From the NCBI GenBank assembly GCA_045601345.1, contig JAZRZL010000089.1, positions 1-61,349 of the forward strand: DNA of 61,349 nt, in the 5' to 3' direction. A model generated the notes under the pieces. It had not been told where the DNA came from and searched no databases. It saw only the letters and a program-made list of their open reading frames with translations. The stretch is from SVMC01 sp045601345. Lineage in GTDB: Bacteria > Bacillota > Clostridia > Oscillospirales > Oscillospiraceae. Below are positions 24,675 through 31,836 of the stretch, piece after piece (position 1 is the stretch's first letter; each line of letters starts with the position of its first letter). A program made the translations under genes and the position numbers.

Positions 24675-25240
24675 AGTAATATCTCCTGCTGTTCCTCCTG
24701 CTCGGTGGGGACGGCTTGAGAAGTAATATCAATTTTTTCAATTGGGGGCAATTCCTCTAAAGATTCCAGCGCGAAGGTGCGCAGAAAGTCTGCTGTGGTG
24801 CGGTAGAGGAAAGGTCTGCCCGGGACATTCAAGCGGCCACATTCCTCAATCAGCTTTTTATTGAGAAGCGCACCGATGCAATAGCTGCTGTCAACACCGC
24901 GAATGCTTTCTACATAGGCTTTGGTCGTGGGCTGATAATATGCAATAATGGTCAGCGCTTCGAGCTGTGAGGAAGAAAGTTTCGGCGGCTTTCTTGTCTC
25001 CAGTGCGGTGGTAACAAATCTTGCCTGTTCGCTGTCGGAACACATCTGAAAACTGTCAGAGAGCCTTACAATGCGGATGCCCCGGCGGTTGAAGGCATAA
25101 TCATCCATCAGGGCTTTTGCCGCATCCTCCGCATCCTGACAGGAGGTCGCTGTAGCAAAGGCAAGCCGCTCAATGCTTACAGGTTCACCGGAGGCAAAGA
25201 GGATGGCTTCAATGGCGCGGGATAAATCGGAATATTCCAT
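24671..25240 (-). CDS. scpB: Segregation and condensation protein B
   Basis: Winged-helix subunit of the SMC-ScpAB condensin that compacts and segregates the chromosome. The 189-residue protein starts with LSRAIEAILFASGEPVSIERL and contains LSSSQLEALTIIAYYQPTTK and RGVDSSYCIGALLNKKLIEECG, typical of ScpB. It follows scpA by about 18 nt and overlaps DUF2953, consistent with a single transcript. smc itself is not in the window. Confidence 0.95.
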   Translation of the reverse strand: MEYSDLSRAIEAILFASGEPVSIERLAFATATSCQDAEDAAKALMDDYAFNRRGIRIVRLSDSFQMCSDSEQARFVTTALETRKPPKLSSSQLEALTIIAYYQPTTKAYVESIRGVDSSYCIGALLNKKLIEECGRLNVPGRPFLYRTTADFLRTFALESLEELPPIEKIDITSQAVPTEQEEQQEILL

Positions 25241-25258
25241 TTCGTGAAATCTCCTGTA

Positions 25259-26053
25259 TCAATCAAATTCGGTTGTTATCTGGGAATCCGGCAGTTTTTC
25301 AAACTGCACAAGCGTATCCGTATGATCTTCCTGCAAAGAGATGCAATTGCTCCTGACAAGGTCAAGAATTGCAAGGAAGGTAGCAACAATCTCACTTCTG
25401 GAAAGACATCCCTTAAAAAGTGCCTTGAACTTACTGTAGCCCTGAAGAACCAGAAGACGCATAATCTGCGCCGCTTTTTTCCCAACCTGATAGGGCTGGC
25501 GGGTCACGACCGCAGAAAAAGCGGATACGGGCGGGGGCATTCTGCGCTCGGTGCGCTCAGAAATGGTCTGCATGGCACGAAGCAAATCCTCCGGGGCGTG
25601 CTGGTAGCGGTAGGTACCATCCGGCACATAAGGCTCCGGCTGCTTGACAAACAGACCCAGACCCATTTCATTTCTGGCCTCCAGCTGTGCCATCGCACTG
25701 GAAAGCTGCTCTTTTGCGCTGGCTCTCTGGCGCATACGCAGAGACTCCATCAGTTCTTCCATTTCCGATTGTGCTTCGGTGCGCTCGGAATAGCTCAAAA
25801 GCATTTTGGTCTTGATTTGCATCAAATGGCTTGCCATAGTAATAAACTCAGAGGCAATTTCCATATCCATACGCTTCATCTCATCGAGATACGCCAAATA
25901 CTGCTCTAAAATAGAGGTAATCGAAATATCAGCAATTTCTATTTTATTTTTTCCCAGCAAGAGAAGAATCACATCCAGAGGCCCTTCGAAATCCTCTAAA
26001 AGCTCTTCTCTGGTGCGCACCACACCAGTCAAGTGGTATTGGGGTTCTATCAT
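25259..26053 (-). CDS. scpA: Segregation and condensation protein A
   Basis: The kleisin subunit bridging Smc heads. The 264-residue protein has the N-terminal Smc-binding region with DFEGPLDVILLLLGKNKIEI and DISITSILEQYLAYL, an acidic/Gln-rich linker, and a C-terminal winged helix (SRSEIVATFLAILDLVRSN). The order M50 protease-scpA-scpB is widespread in Firmicutes. The start 6 nt after the upstream stop fits operon expression. Confidence 0.95.
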   Translation of the reverse strand: MIEPQYHLTGVVRTREELLEDFEGPLDVILLLLGKNKIEIADISITSILEQYLAYLDEMKRMDMEIASEFITMASHLMQIKTKMLLSYSERTEAQSEMEELMESLRMRQRASAKEQLSSAMAQLEARNEMGLGLFVKQPEPYVPDGTYRYQHAPEDLLRAMQTISERTERRMPPPVSAFSAVVTRQPYQVGKKAAQIMRLLVLQGYSKFKALFKGCLSRSEIVATFLAILDLVRSNCISLQEDHTDTLVQFEKLPDSQITTEFD

Positions 26054-26062
26054 AACATACTC

Positions 26063-26755
26063 CTAAAGAAAAAACTGGGAAAGCCAAATTGCAAGTGGTG
26101 AAACTGCATGAATTACAAGGCTGCTAACCGCCTCCACTGCATACGAAAGAAAACCCTCAAATGCGCCAAAAGCAACCAGAGCAATCAGCAGAAACATTCC
26201 ATAGCGTTCGAAGCGCAGGAGCTTAAAATAAGCCTTTTCAGGGAGAATCGCATAAAGCACCTTGGAACCATCCAGCGGAGGAATGGGAATCAGGTTAAAA
26301 ACGCCAAGGCCGCAGGTAATCTGTGTACAAAGCAGGAAGAATAACCATAGATAATAAAGGAATCCATTTCCACCCTTGATTTCGCTTAAAATATAAAACA
26401 GCACAAAGGCAAAACCAGTCATAAAAGCCAGCAGAAAATTGGAAATTGGACCAGCCAGAGCGGTAAGCACCATGCCGTGCTTTGGATTCTTAAAGTATCT
26501 TGCATCCACAGGCACCGGCTTTGCCCAACCGACATGGGCAAGCGCCAGCATAACAAGACCTACAAGATCAATATGCTTGAATGGGTTCAGGCTGATGCGC
26601 CCCATACGCTTTGCCGTTGGGTCGCCCATCCACAGAGCGACCAGACCATGGGCACTTTCGTGAATCGTGATGCACAAAATGGAAGCCAGTGCAGATAAGC
26701 CAAATTGGAGCACATAGGTAAAATCAAGCTGGCTAACCCACTGCGAAAAGCTCAT
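26063..26755 (-). CDS. Site-2 protease family membrane metallopeptidase
   Basis: Rhomboid-unrelated M50 intramembrane zinc protease of the short type (230 residues). The zinc ligands are in TIHESAHGLVALWMGD near residue 30 and in NLIPIPPLDGSKVLY (NPxPLDG-like) in the second half. About five or six membrane helices. No PDZ domain, so it is not the RseP/SpoIVFB-type long form. Start 26755 is preferred over the frame's first Met because GGGGG lies 8 nt upstream. Substrate unknown. Confidence 0.9.
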   Translation of the reverse strand: MSFSQWVSQLDFTYVLQFGLSALASILCITIHESAHGLVALWMGDPTAKRMGRISLNPFKHIDLVGLVMLALAHVGWAKPVPVDARYFKNPKHGMVLTALAGPISNFLLAFMTGFAFVLFYILSEIKGGNGFLYYLWLFFLLCTQITCGLGVFNLIPIPPLDGSKVLYAILPEKAYFKLLRFERYGMFLLIALVAFGAFEGFLSYAVEAVSSLVIHAVSPLAIWLSQFFL

Positions 26756-26853
26756 CTTTATGCCCCCAATCATTTTTTTCAAATAATTATATCAAATCTT
26801 TCCCAATTTGACAAGGAAAAATACGGTAATCAACGCGAATAAAAGGGAAAGGA

Positions 26854-26942
26854 GACAGGGGACGGTTCTCTGTCTTGATCCTCAAGACAGAGAACCGTCC
26901 CCTGTCCCCGGACAAGCAAGACAGAGAACCGTCCCTGTGTCC
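26854..26942. repeat. GGGACGG inverted repeat, copy A plus half copy
   Basis: The arm 26854-26878 is perfectly complementary to 26882-26906 (25 bp) with a 3-nt loop TCC. A third, degenerate half copy follows at 26916-26942, in the same orientation as the right arm and lacking one C. The core GGGACGGTTCTCTGTC is shared with copies B-D. Confidence 0.92.
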
Positions 26943-26951
26943 TCCATAACA

Positions 26952-27000
26952 ATCCCCCTAAAGTGACTTTTGTTATTTGCATAGTCAACTTTAGGGGGAT
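26952..27000. repeat. 13-bp inverted repeat downstream of the secreted protein gene
   Basis: ATCCCCCTAAAGT (26952-26964) pairs with 26988-27000 across a 23-nt loop, with GAC/GTC also able to pair inside. Position suits a transcription end for the minus-strand gene at 27029, but no T tract follows. Confidence 0.75.
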
Positions 27001-27028
27001 CATATCGCCGGGGTTTAAAGCAGTCTAT

Positions 27029-30000
27029 TTAGGCAGGAAGATTTTTCTTCGCATTGCTCTTTGCCAAATCGGTATAGACGGTAATCGTCTCGCCGGCGGC
27101 GTTGGTGCATTTGAGATAGCCCACGTAATAGAGATTCTTTAAGGCCGTGGTCGCACTCAGGTTCAGGGTATAGCCGCCGGTATTGCGGACAGCGGCTACA
27201 GAGTTTTTCTTAATATCAGTGCCGTCCACATTTTCTAGCGTCAGGCTGTCAGAATTACCCTTCTCATAGGTTCTCACGAAGCCGGCCTCAACGGGCTGAT
27301 AGCCGGACGGAAGCTCCCAGCGAACAACCAACTTGACCTGCTGCTGGCCACCCGTAAGGTCAATTCTGTCTGAAAGCTCCAGAGCAACCAGCGGGGAAAC
27401 CTCCACAGGAGCGTCTTCATATTTAGCTTCAAGCTGCGTATCGTTCTTGAGATAGAACTTATAGGTTTTGGAATCGCTAATTTTTACGTCATTGAGATAC
27501 CAGCCGGCAAAGTACTTCCCTGCTTCTGGTTCATCAGCTTGAACGGTAATGAGGTCATTGTAATAATAGACTCCGTTCTCTCTTAGGCCACCAATGACAG
27601 TTCCGTTGACGACATTCAGTGTATAGGCCGCCGCATCCGTCTTGCTGGTGGTATATTCGGTTTCGCCGAGTGTGACAGAAGCGGTGTAGGTAATATAGCC
27701 ATCAGCCGTGGTCGAAGCTACTGTAGCAGGAATAACCTCTTCACCCTCATCGCATCTGTTGCACTTGAAAACAGCTGTAGCGGAAATTCTTGCACCGGAA
27801 GAAGACCAATTCCAAGTAGAGACCTCAGTATAGGTATGCGCATGGAATGCTGCACATACTGTGACATCGGCAGCCGGCATAGTAAAGGTATATTTACCAT
27901 CGACCTTTTCAATTACATGGTCTTCGCCATCATTGTAATATACACCGTCAACGCAATATCCTTCTGCGGGGAATAGGCTTACTTCTACAGGTGCACCTAC
28001 TGCGGCATGGTCAGCAACTGTGATATAACCGTTGTTCGTACCCTGATCGACTTCCTTCGCATTATTTTCTATGGAGCAGGAATAAATGAGGTCATCGTTC
28101 GCAGAACCAACTGCTTCCTTTGCCGCCTCATCAAAGCCCCACTGTTCAATGCTGGAAAAAGAATATCCATAATATTGGTAAGAACCATCAGAGGTTAAAA
28201 CGATTGTCGCTGTATCGCCCTCAATTTCAAAGGACTGGTTTTTGAAGTTGTAGCCAGTAAGAGTATACTTCAGAACCTTGTCAACGCCAGAACCCTGATA
28301 GATATAAATATTATCCCAATAATCTTCTGTTTTGCTGTCATTTGAGAAAGTAAATCTTAATTTTTCTGCACCGGGAACGGTATATACCTTGACATCATTT
28401 GAATAGGAATCATAATCGTGCTTCGATTCAGGATAAGCTGTATCACCAGCGTTTGCAACGGGTATCCAGGCACGGGATACATTGTAGCCTTCTCCGTATG
28501 CGGCAACTGTTCTCTTATACGAATATTCGCATCTGGAGCATTTGAAAACTTCATATCCGCTGTAGGGAGCTTCTTCTGTTGAAGCAACAGTTTCACTGCT
28601 TGCCATTTCATGGCCTAAAGCAGGCTTTTCCTCAACAGGAACATTTTCTGTACGAACATCATAACATCTCGTACAGATTTCGTGCTGATAGGCAGGTGCT
28701 GTACACGTTGCCGCAGATGTTTCTTCCCAAACGTAGTTATGACCCATAGCAGGCTTTTCCTCAACGGGAACATTTTCCGTGCGAACATCATAGCATCTTG
28801 TGCAGATTTCGTGCTGATAGGCAGGTGCTGTACACGTTGCCGCAGATGTTTCTTCCCAAATATAGTCGTGCGTACACACAAATTTGGCGCATATTTTCGC
28901 ATCCTCGGAAGCAGTAAATGTGTATATTTCCTCTGTACTTCTGAGATTATCTTCGAGATAGGAACCATCATCGTTGAAGTACCAGCCTTCAAAAACGCAG
29001 CCTTCATTGGGAACTGGCTCAATTGTTACTTCTGTTCCAACCACAAATGCATCACCATAACGTGAGATACCGGTGATTGAACCATGCTCTGTGGGGATAG
29101 CGGTAAGTGTCACATAAGTTTGATCATCCACAATATAGGAGCCGATGGCACCTTCGACTTTATTCGTGCCGTCCTGATTTTTTGTAACCTTATCCTCGAC
29201 AGTTGCTGCGGAGAATCTATCGTCAAAGGACTGGATATCATCCTCGTCCCCATATCCCAGCCTTATGCAGCTCAAATCCAAAGAGCCATCCTCATTGAAA
29301 CCGATCTCCTCTGCAGAAGTAGGCAGTGAAACATAGGTGTTCACACCGCCGGTGGATACTTCAGAGTTACTCTTCACGGGTGCAATGTAGGTATTATTTT
29401 CACCAAGCATAATAATCGGCCGATCAAAGTCGAGGGTAACATTGCTGTTATCGAGAATAGGAGAAGCATAATATCCGGTCATATTTCCTGTCGTTGCAAT
29501 GGTTTTTCCAGAAAAATCGCTCTCAACATTGTAAAAGACGATCGTACCAAACCCACAGCCTACAGCTTCTGCACTTCCACCGCTCCAGAGACTGACATCA
29601 CTGGGATACGATTCTTCAGGATGATTATCGTAACAAGCATAGTTATTAACAACCAGAGAATTGGCAATATATAGGTGGTAATCTAGTTGGTAATCACCAT
29701 GGCATCCAATAGCGCCACCATAGATGGCTGGATCACCATAGCCACCATCATTAGCAGTGATATTTCCAACTGCCGTAACATTAAACAGATAAGCATTGGC
29801 TCCATAATTATTAATAGCACCGCCGATCTCCGATGAGGTGTTGTTGGCAATGGTACAGTTGTTCATAATGAGAATACCGTTACCATTATTCTCAAGGCCA
29901 CCACCACCATAGCCCATACCCATGCTGCGGTTTTCATTCAGAGAACTGTTCTCCGCAATCATAATACCGCCACTGTTCAAAGCGCCGCCGCCGTAACCTG

Positions 30001-30541
30001 CTGCATTTCGTGAGATTTTGGTGTTTCTAATGACAGCTCTTGCCATTGAACCATGGTTGTATATACCTGCACCAGAACCAGAACCAAAACTGTATCGTGC
30101 ATAGGTACGTTCGATGGTGCAAGCCTCTACCGTAAGAGCAGCGTTATTATTATCAATGGCATGGGCATTCCAGCCGGTACCGCCACGCAGAGTCGCGTTT
30201 TTGATCGTAAAGGTGCCGTTATTATTGAAAACACCCCAGTCGGAACCGTTATCATTCAGTGAACCCATTTCAGTAAGTCCCGGAACAGGAACAGAGAGAA
30301 TATGACCGTAACCGTCAATGGTAACTGTCTTGCCATAAGGAATGGTAACGGCGCAGTTATCGCCTTCGCCGACATTCATAATGTCGGCTGTCAGGAAATA
30401 ACTTCCGCCTTCTGCACACGCAGCTTTCAGCTCTGCATAGGTGGAAATTCCACCTGACGCATCACTTGCTGTTACGCTCATCGGCATTACCGACAGGAGC
30501 ATACACAGTACAAGTATGGTACTCAATAGTCTTTTCTTCAT
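27029..30541 (-). CDS. Large secreted beta-helix protein with bacterial repeats
   Basis: A 1170-residue exported protein. Residues 1-26 are a signal peptide. About 90-340 form a right-handed parallel beta-helix with Asn/Gly-rich coils (GGGLENNGNGILIMNNCTIA). About 490-560 is an InlB/Flg_new-type repeat (GCVFEGWYFNDDG). Residues about 555-641 hold two nearly identical 43-residue units with Cys pairs (ICTRC). A CUB-like region follows near 685-800 (DNIYIYQGSG), then another repeat with GKYFAGWYLND. No LPXTG, SLH or membrane anchor is visible. It is probably a surface or secreted adhesin/carbohydrate-associated protein; no catalytic residues can be assigned. Confidence 0.85.
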   Translation of the reverse strand: MKKRLLSTILVLCMLLSVMPMSVTASDASGGISTYAELKAACAEGGSYFLTADIMNVGEGDNCAVTIPYGKTVTIDGYGHILSVPVPGLTEMGSLNDNGSDWGVFNNNGTFTIKNATLRGGTGWNAHAIDNNNAALTVEACTIERTYARYSFGSGSGAGIYNHGSMARAVIRNTKISRNAAGYGGGALNSGGIMIAENSSLNENRSMGMGYGGGGLENNGNGILIMNNCTIANNTSSEIGGAINNYGANAYLFNVTAVGNITANDGGYGDPAIYGGAIGCHGDYQLDYHLYIANSLVVNNYACYDNHPEESYPSDVSLWSGGSAEAVGCGFGTIVFYNVESDFSGKTIATTGNMTGYYASPILDNSNVTLDFDRPIIMLGENNTYIAPVKSNSEVSTGGVNTYVSLPTSAEEIGFNEDGSLDLSCIRLGYGDEDDIQSFDDRFSAATVEDKVTKNQDGTNKVEGAIGSYIVDDQTYVTLTAIPTEHGSITGISRYGDAFVVGTEVTIEPVPNEGCVFEGWYFNDDGSYLEDNLRSTEEIYTFTASEDAKICAKFVCTHDYIWEETSAATCTAPAYQHEICTRCYDVRTENVPVEEKPAMGHNYVWEETSAATCTAPAYQHEICTRCYDVRTENVPVEEKPALGHEMASSETVASTEEAPYSGYEVFKCSRCEYSYKRTVAAYGEGYNVSRAWIPVANAGDTAYPESKHDYDSYSNDVKVYTVPGAEKLRFTFSNDSKTEDYWDNIYIYQGSGVDKVLKYTLTGYNFKNQSFEIEGDTATIVLTSDGSYQYYGYSFSSIEQWGFDEAAKEAVGSANDDLIYSCSIENNAKEVDQGTNNGYITVADHAAVGAPVEVSLFPAEGYCVDGVYYNDGEDHVIEKVDGKYTFTMPAADVTVCAAFHAHTYTEVSTWNWSSSGARISATAVFKCNRCDEGEEVIPATVASTTADGYITYTASVTLGETEYTTSKTDAAAYTLNVVNGTVIGGLRENGVYYYNDLITVQADEPEAGKYFAGWYLNDVKISDSKTYKFYLKNDTQLEAKYEDAPVEVSPLVALELSDRIDLTGGQQQVKLVVRWELPSGYQPVEAGFVRTYEKGNSDSLTLENVDGTDIKKNSVAAVRNTGGYTLNLSATTALKNLYYVGYLKCTNAAGETITVYTDLAKSNAKKNLPA
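28620..28877. repeat. Tandem 129-bp coding duplication
   Basis: Two adjacent units of 129 bp (43 codons), with 28749 as the approximate start of the second, differ by only a few mostly silent changes. Each encodes WEETSAATCTAPAYQHEICT and following residues. Confidence 0.85.
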
Positions 30542-30594
30542 TTGATTTGTCTCCTTTTTCTAAATTATTTAATAAGTTCTTGCGAACATTATTT

Positions 30595-30646
30595 AAAAAA
30601 TAAGGCATACAAGTCTGCGCTAAACTGCGCAAGCATCATATGCCTT
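30595..30646 (-). terminator. Attenuator-like hairpin in the secreted protein leader
   Basis: On the minus strand AAGGCATA...TATGCCTT (8 bp) encloses an inner TGCGC/GCGCA stem and is followed by ATTTTTTAAA. It lies downstream of the promoter and about 55 nt before the start codon, so it would stop the gene's own transcript unless bypassed. Confidence 0.6.
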
Positions 30647-30697
30647 CCATTCTATAAAACAAAAAAGAACGAACAAAAGAGCAAGACAAAACTATGC

Positions 30698-30721
30698 CTT
30701 GCTTGCTTGCTTGCTTGCTTG
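30698..30721. repeat. Tetranucleotide SSR (CTTG)6
   Basis: Six exact CTTG units on the plus strand, CAAG on the transcript, between the promoter and the attenuator-like hairpin of the secreted protein gene, about 75-100 nt downstream of the -10. Such tracts change length by slipped-strand mispairing. Confidence 0.9.
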
Positions 30722-30793
30722 AAACATTATCGCAAATTTCCTCATAATTGTCAAGTCTCTCTAATTATTTTGATGCGTTGCCTTATTCTATAT

Positions 30794-30822
30794 ATTATAT
30801 TCTCTAATCCTAAATTTGTCAA
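30794..30822 (-). promoter_or_regulatory. Perfect consensus sigma-A promoter of the secreted protein
   Basis: TTGACA (30817-30822), 17-nt spacer, TATAAT (30794-30799) on the minus strand, a full match to consensus. It predicts a leader of about 245 nt. Confidence 0.85.
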
Positions 30823-30949
30823 TACAAAATTTGAAGATGGCACGGTAATGGAACGAGGTAAGAAAATATGAACATGGGGTAACGTTATGTCAACTGCGCA
30901 CAACAGGGCAGTGGGCGCTTCTCCATGGCAGTAAATTAACAGCTCTTGC

Positions 30950-31210
30950 CTTCCATTCTGGGGAAGGTGCCGCCCGCAGGCGGCGGATGAGGTTTGCTTC
31001 CTGAAACCGAGTGCTTCCTATATTAGGAAGGTTTTCCATTTTATCTGCGCGTCCATACCTCTTCCGTCTCGCTTCGCTCGACAGCTTCCCCAAAGGGGAA
31101 GCCTTGGCGCGGGCTACATTAGGAAGATTTTCTGTTTTAGCAGCGCGTCCAAGCCTCATCCGTCTCACTTCGCTCGACAGGGGCTGTCCTCAAAACGAGG
31201 CAGCCCCCGT
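30950..31210. repeat. Cluster of REP-like palindromic repeats
   Basis: Two tandem degenerate copies of a unit running TTAGGAAG..TTTTCC/TG..GCGCGTCCA..CCT CATCCGTCTC.CTTCGCTCGAC (about 31019-31078 and 31119-31178) are interleaved with hairpins: GCCGCC CGCAG GCGGC near 30970, GCTTCCCC/GGGGAAGC at 31082-31101, and GGGGCTG/CAGCCCC at about 31181-31207. This style of repeat is common between genes in Oscillospirales. Confidence 0.7.
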
Positions 31211-31236
31211 GGCTTCTACCGCCATTGCGTCCCGTC

Positions 31237-31833
31237 CTATCCTGTTTTAGAAACGGAAAGGATTCTCTTGAGCAGAATATCCCGTCCATCTCCCCTTTCG
31301 GCAGAAAAAGGAATGATTTCCACATTCTCCGGCAGAGCAAGTGTCTGACGGATGCAGACCATATTGGGTTCAATTTCGCTTTTTTTCAGCTTGTCGAGCT
31401 TATTTGCCACAACTACAAAGCGGCAGCCGGAATGAATAAACCAGTTTGCCATTGTGATGTCGTTTTCCGTTGGCTTATGACGGGCATCCACAATCAGAAT
31501 ACCCAGTGTAATCAGTCCGTCTTCGGCAAAATAGCGCTCCATAAGCTTTGCCCAGCGCTGCTTTTCTGCCATCGGTACTTTAGCATAGCCATAACCGGGA
31601 AGGTCTACCAGATAGGCGCATTTATCAAGCAGAAAATAGTTGATATGCACGGTTTTTCCCGGAGATTCTCCAACTCTGGCAAAGTTTTTCCGCAGGAGCA
31701 CTCGGTTAATCACCGAGCTTTTGCCTACATTGGATTTTCCCGCAAATACAATCTGCGGAAGACCGTCCCGCCGGAAATCCTCAGCACGTGCTGCTGAGAG
31801 AATAAATTCCACATTATGAAGATTCATCGGCAA
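31237..31833 (-). CDS. engB: Ribosome biogenesis GTP-binding protein EngB/YsxC
   Basis: TrmE-Era-EngA-YihA-Septin class GTPase needed for 50S assembly. The 198-residue protein has G1 in VFAGKSNVGKSSVINRVL, G3 in DLPGYGYAKV, G4 in VVANKLDKLKKSE and G5 in IIPFSAERGDG. It follows lon by 3 nt, the standard lon-engB arrangement in Firmicutes. Confidence 0.97.
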   Translation of the reverse strand: MPMNLHNVEFILSAARAEDFRRDGLPQIVFAGKSNVGKSSVINRVLLRKNFARVGESPGKTVHINYFLLDKCAYLVDLPGYGYAKVPMAEKQRWAKLMERYFAEDGLITLGILIVDARHKPTENDITMANWFIHSGCRFVVVANKLDKLKKSEIEPNMVCIRQTLALPENVEIIPFSAERGDGRDILLKRILSVSKTG

Positions 31834-31836
31834 ACC

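Larger units (their letters stand above)
26783..27028. other. Intergenic cluster of inverted repeats
   Basis: 246 bp between the secreted protein gene and the M50 protease gene. It contains repeat copy A (26854-26942) and a separate 13-bp inverted repeat (26952-27000), and little else apart from AT-rich sequence that probably includes the protease promoter near 26780-26820. Confidence 0.7.
30542..31236. other. Long intergenic region: leader, SSR and repeat cluster
   Basis: 695 bp with no credible gene. From 30542 to 30822 it is the leader and promoter of the secreted protein, with a terminator-like hairpin and a tetranucleotide repeat. From about 30890 to 31236 it is a cluster of degenerate palindromic repeats. 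A 109-codon plus-strand frame across the leader is low-complexity (repeated LACL) and is not accepted as a gene. Confidence 0.7.

Noticed and set aside
28620..28877. Direct repeats considered as a CRISPR array
   Set aside because: There are only two units, 129 bp each and adjacent without spacers, in frame inside a protein gene.
30542..30871. 109-codon plus-strand frame over the secreted protein leader
   Set aside because: It crosses the promoter, SSR and hairpin of the opposite gene and encodes low-complexity sequence derived from the CTTG repeat.
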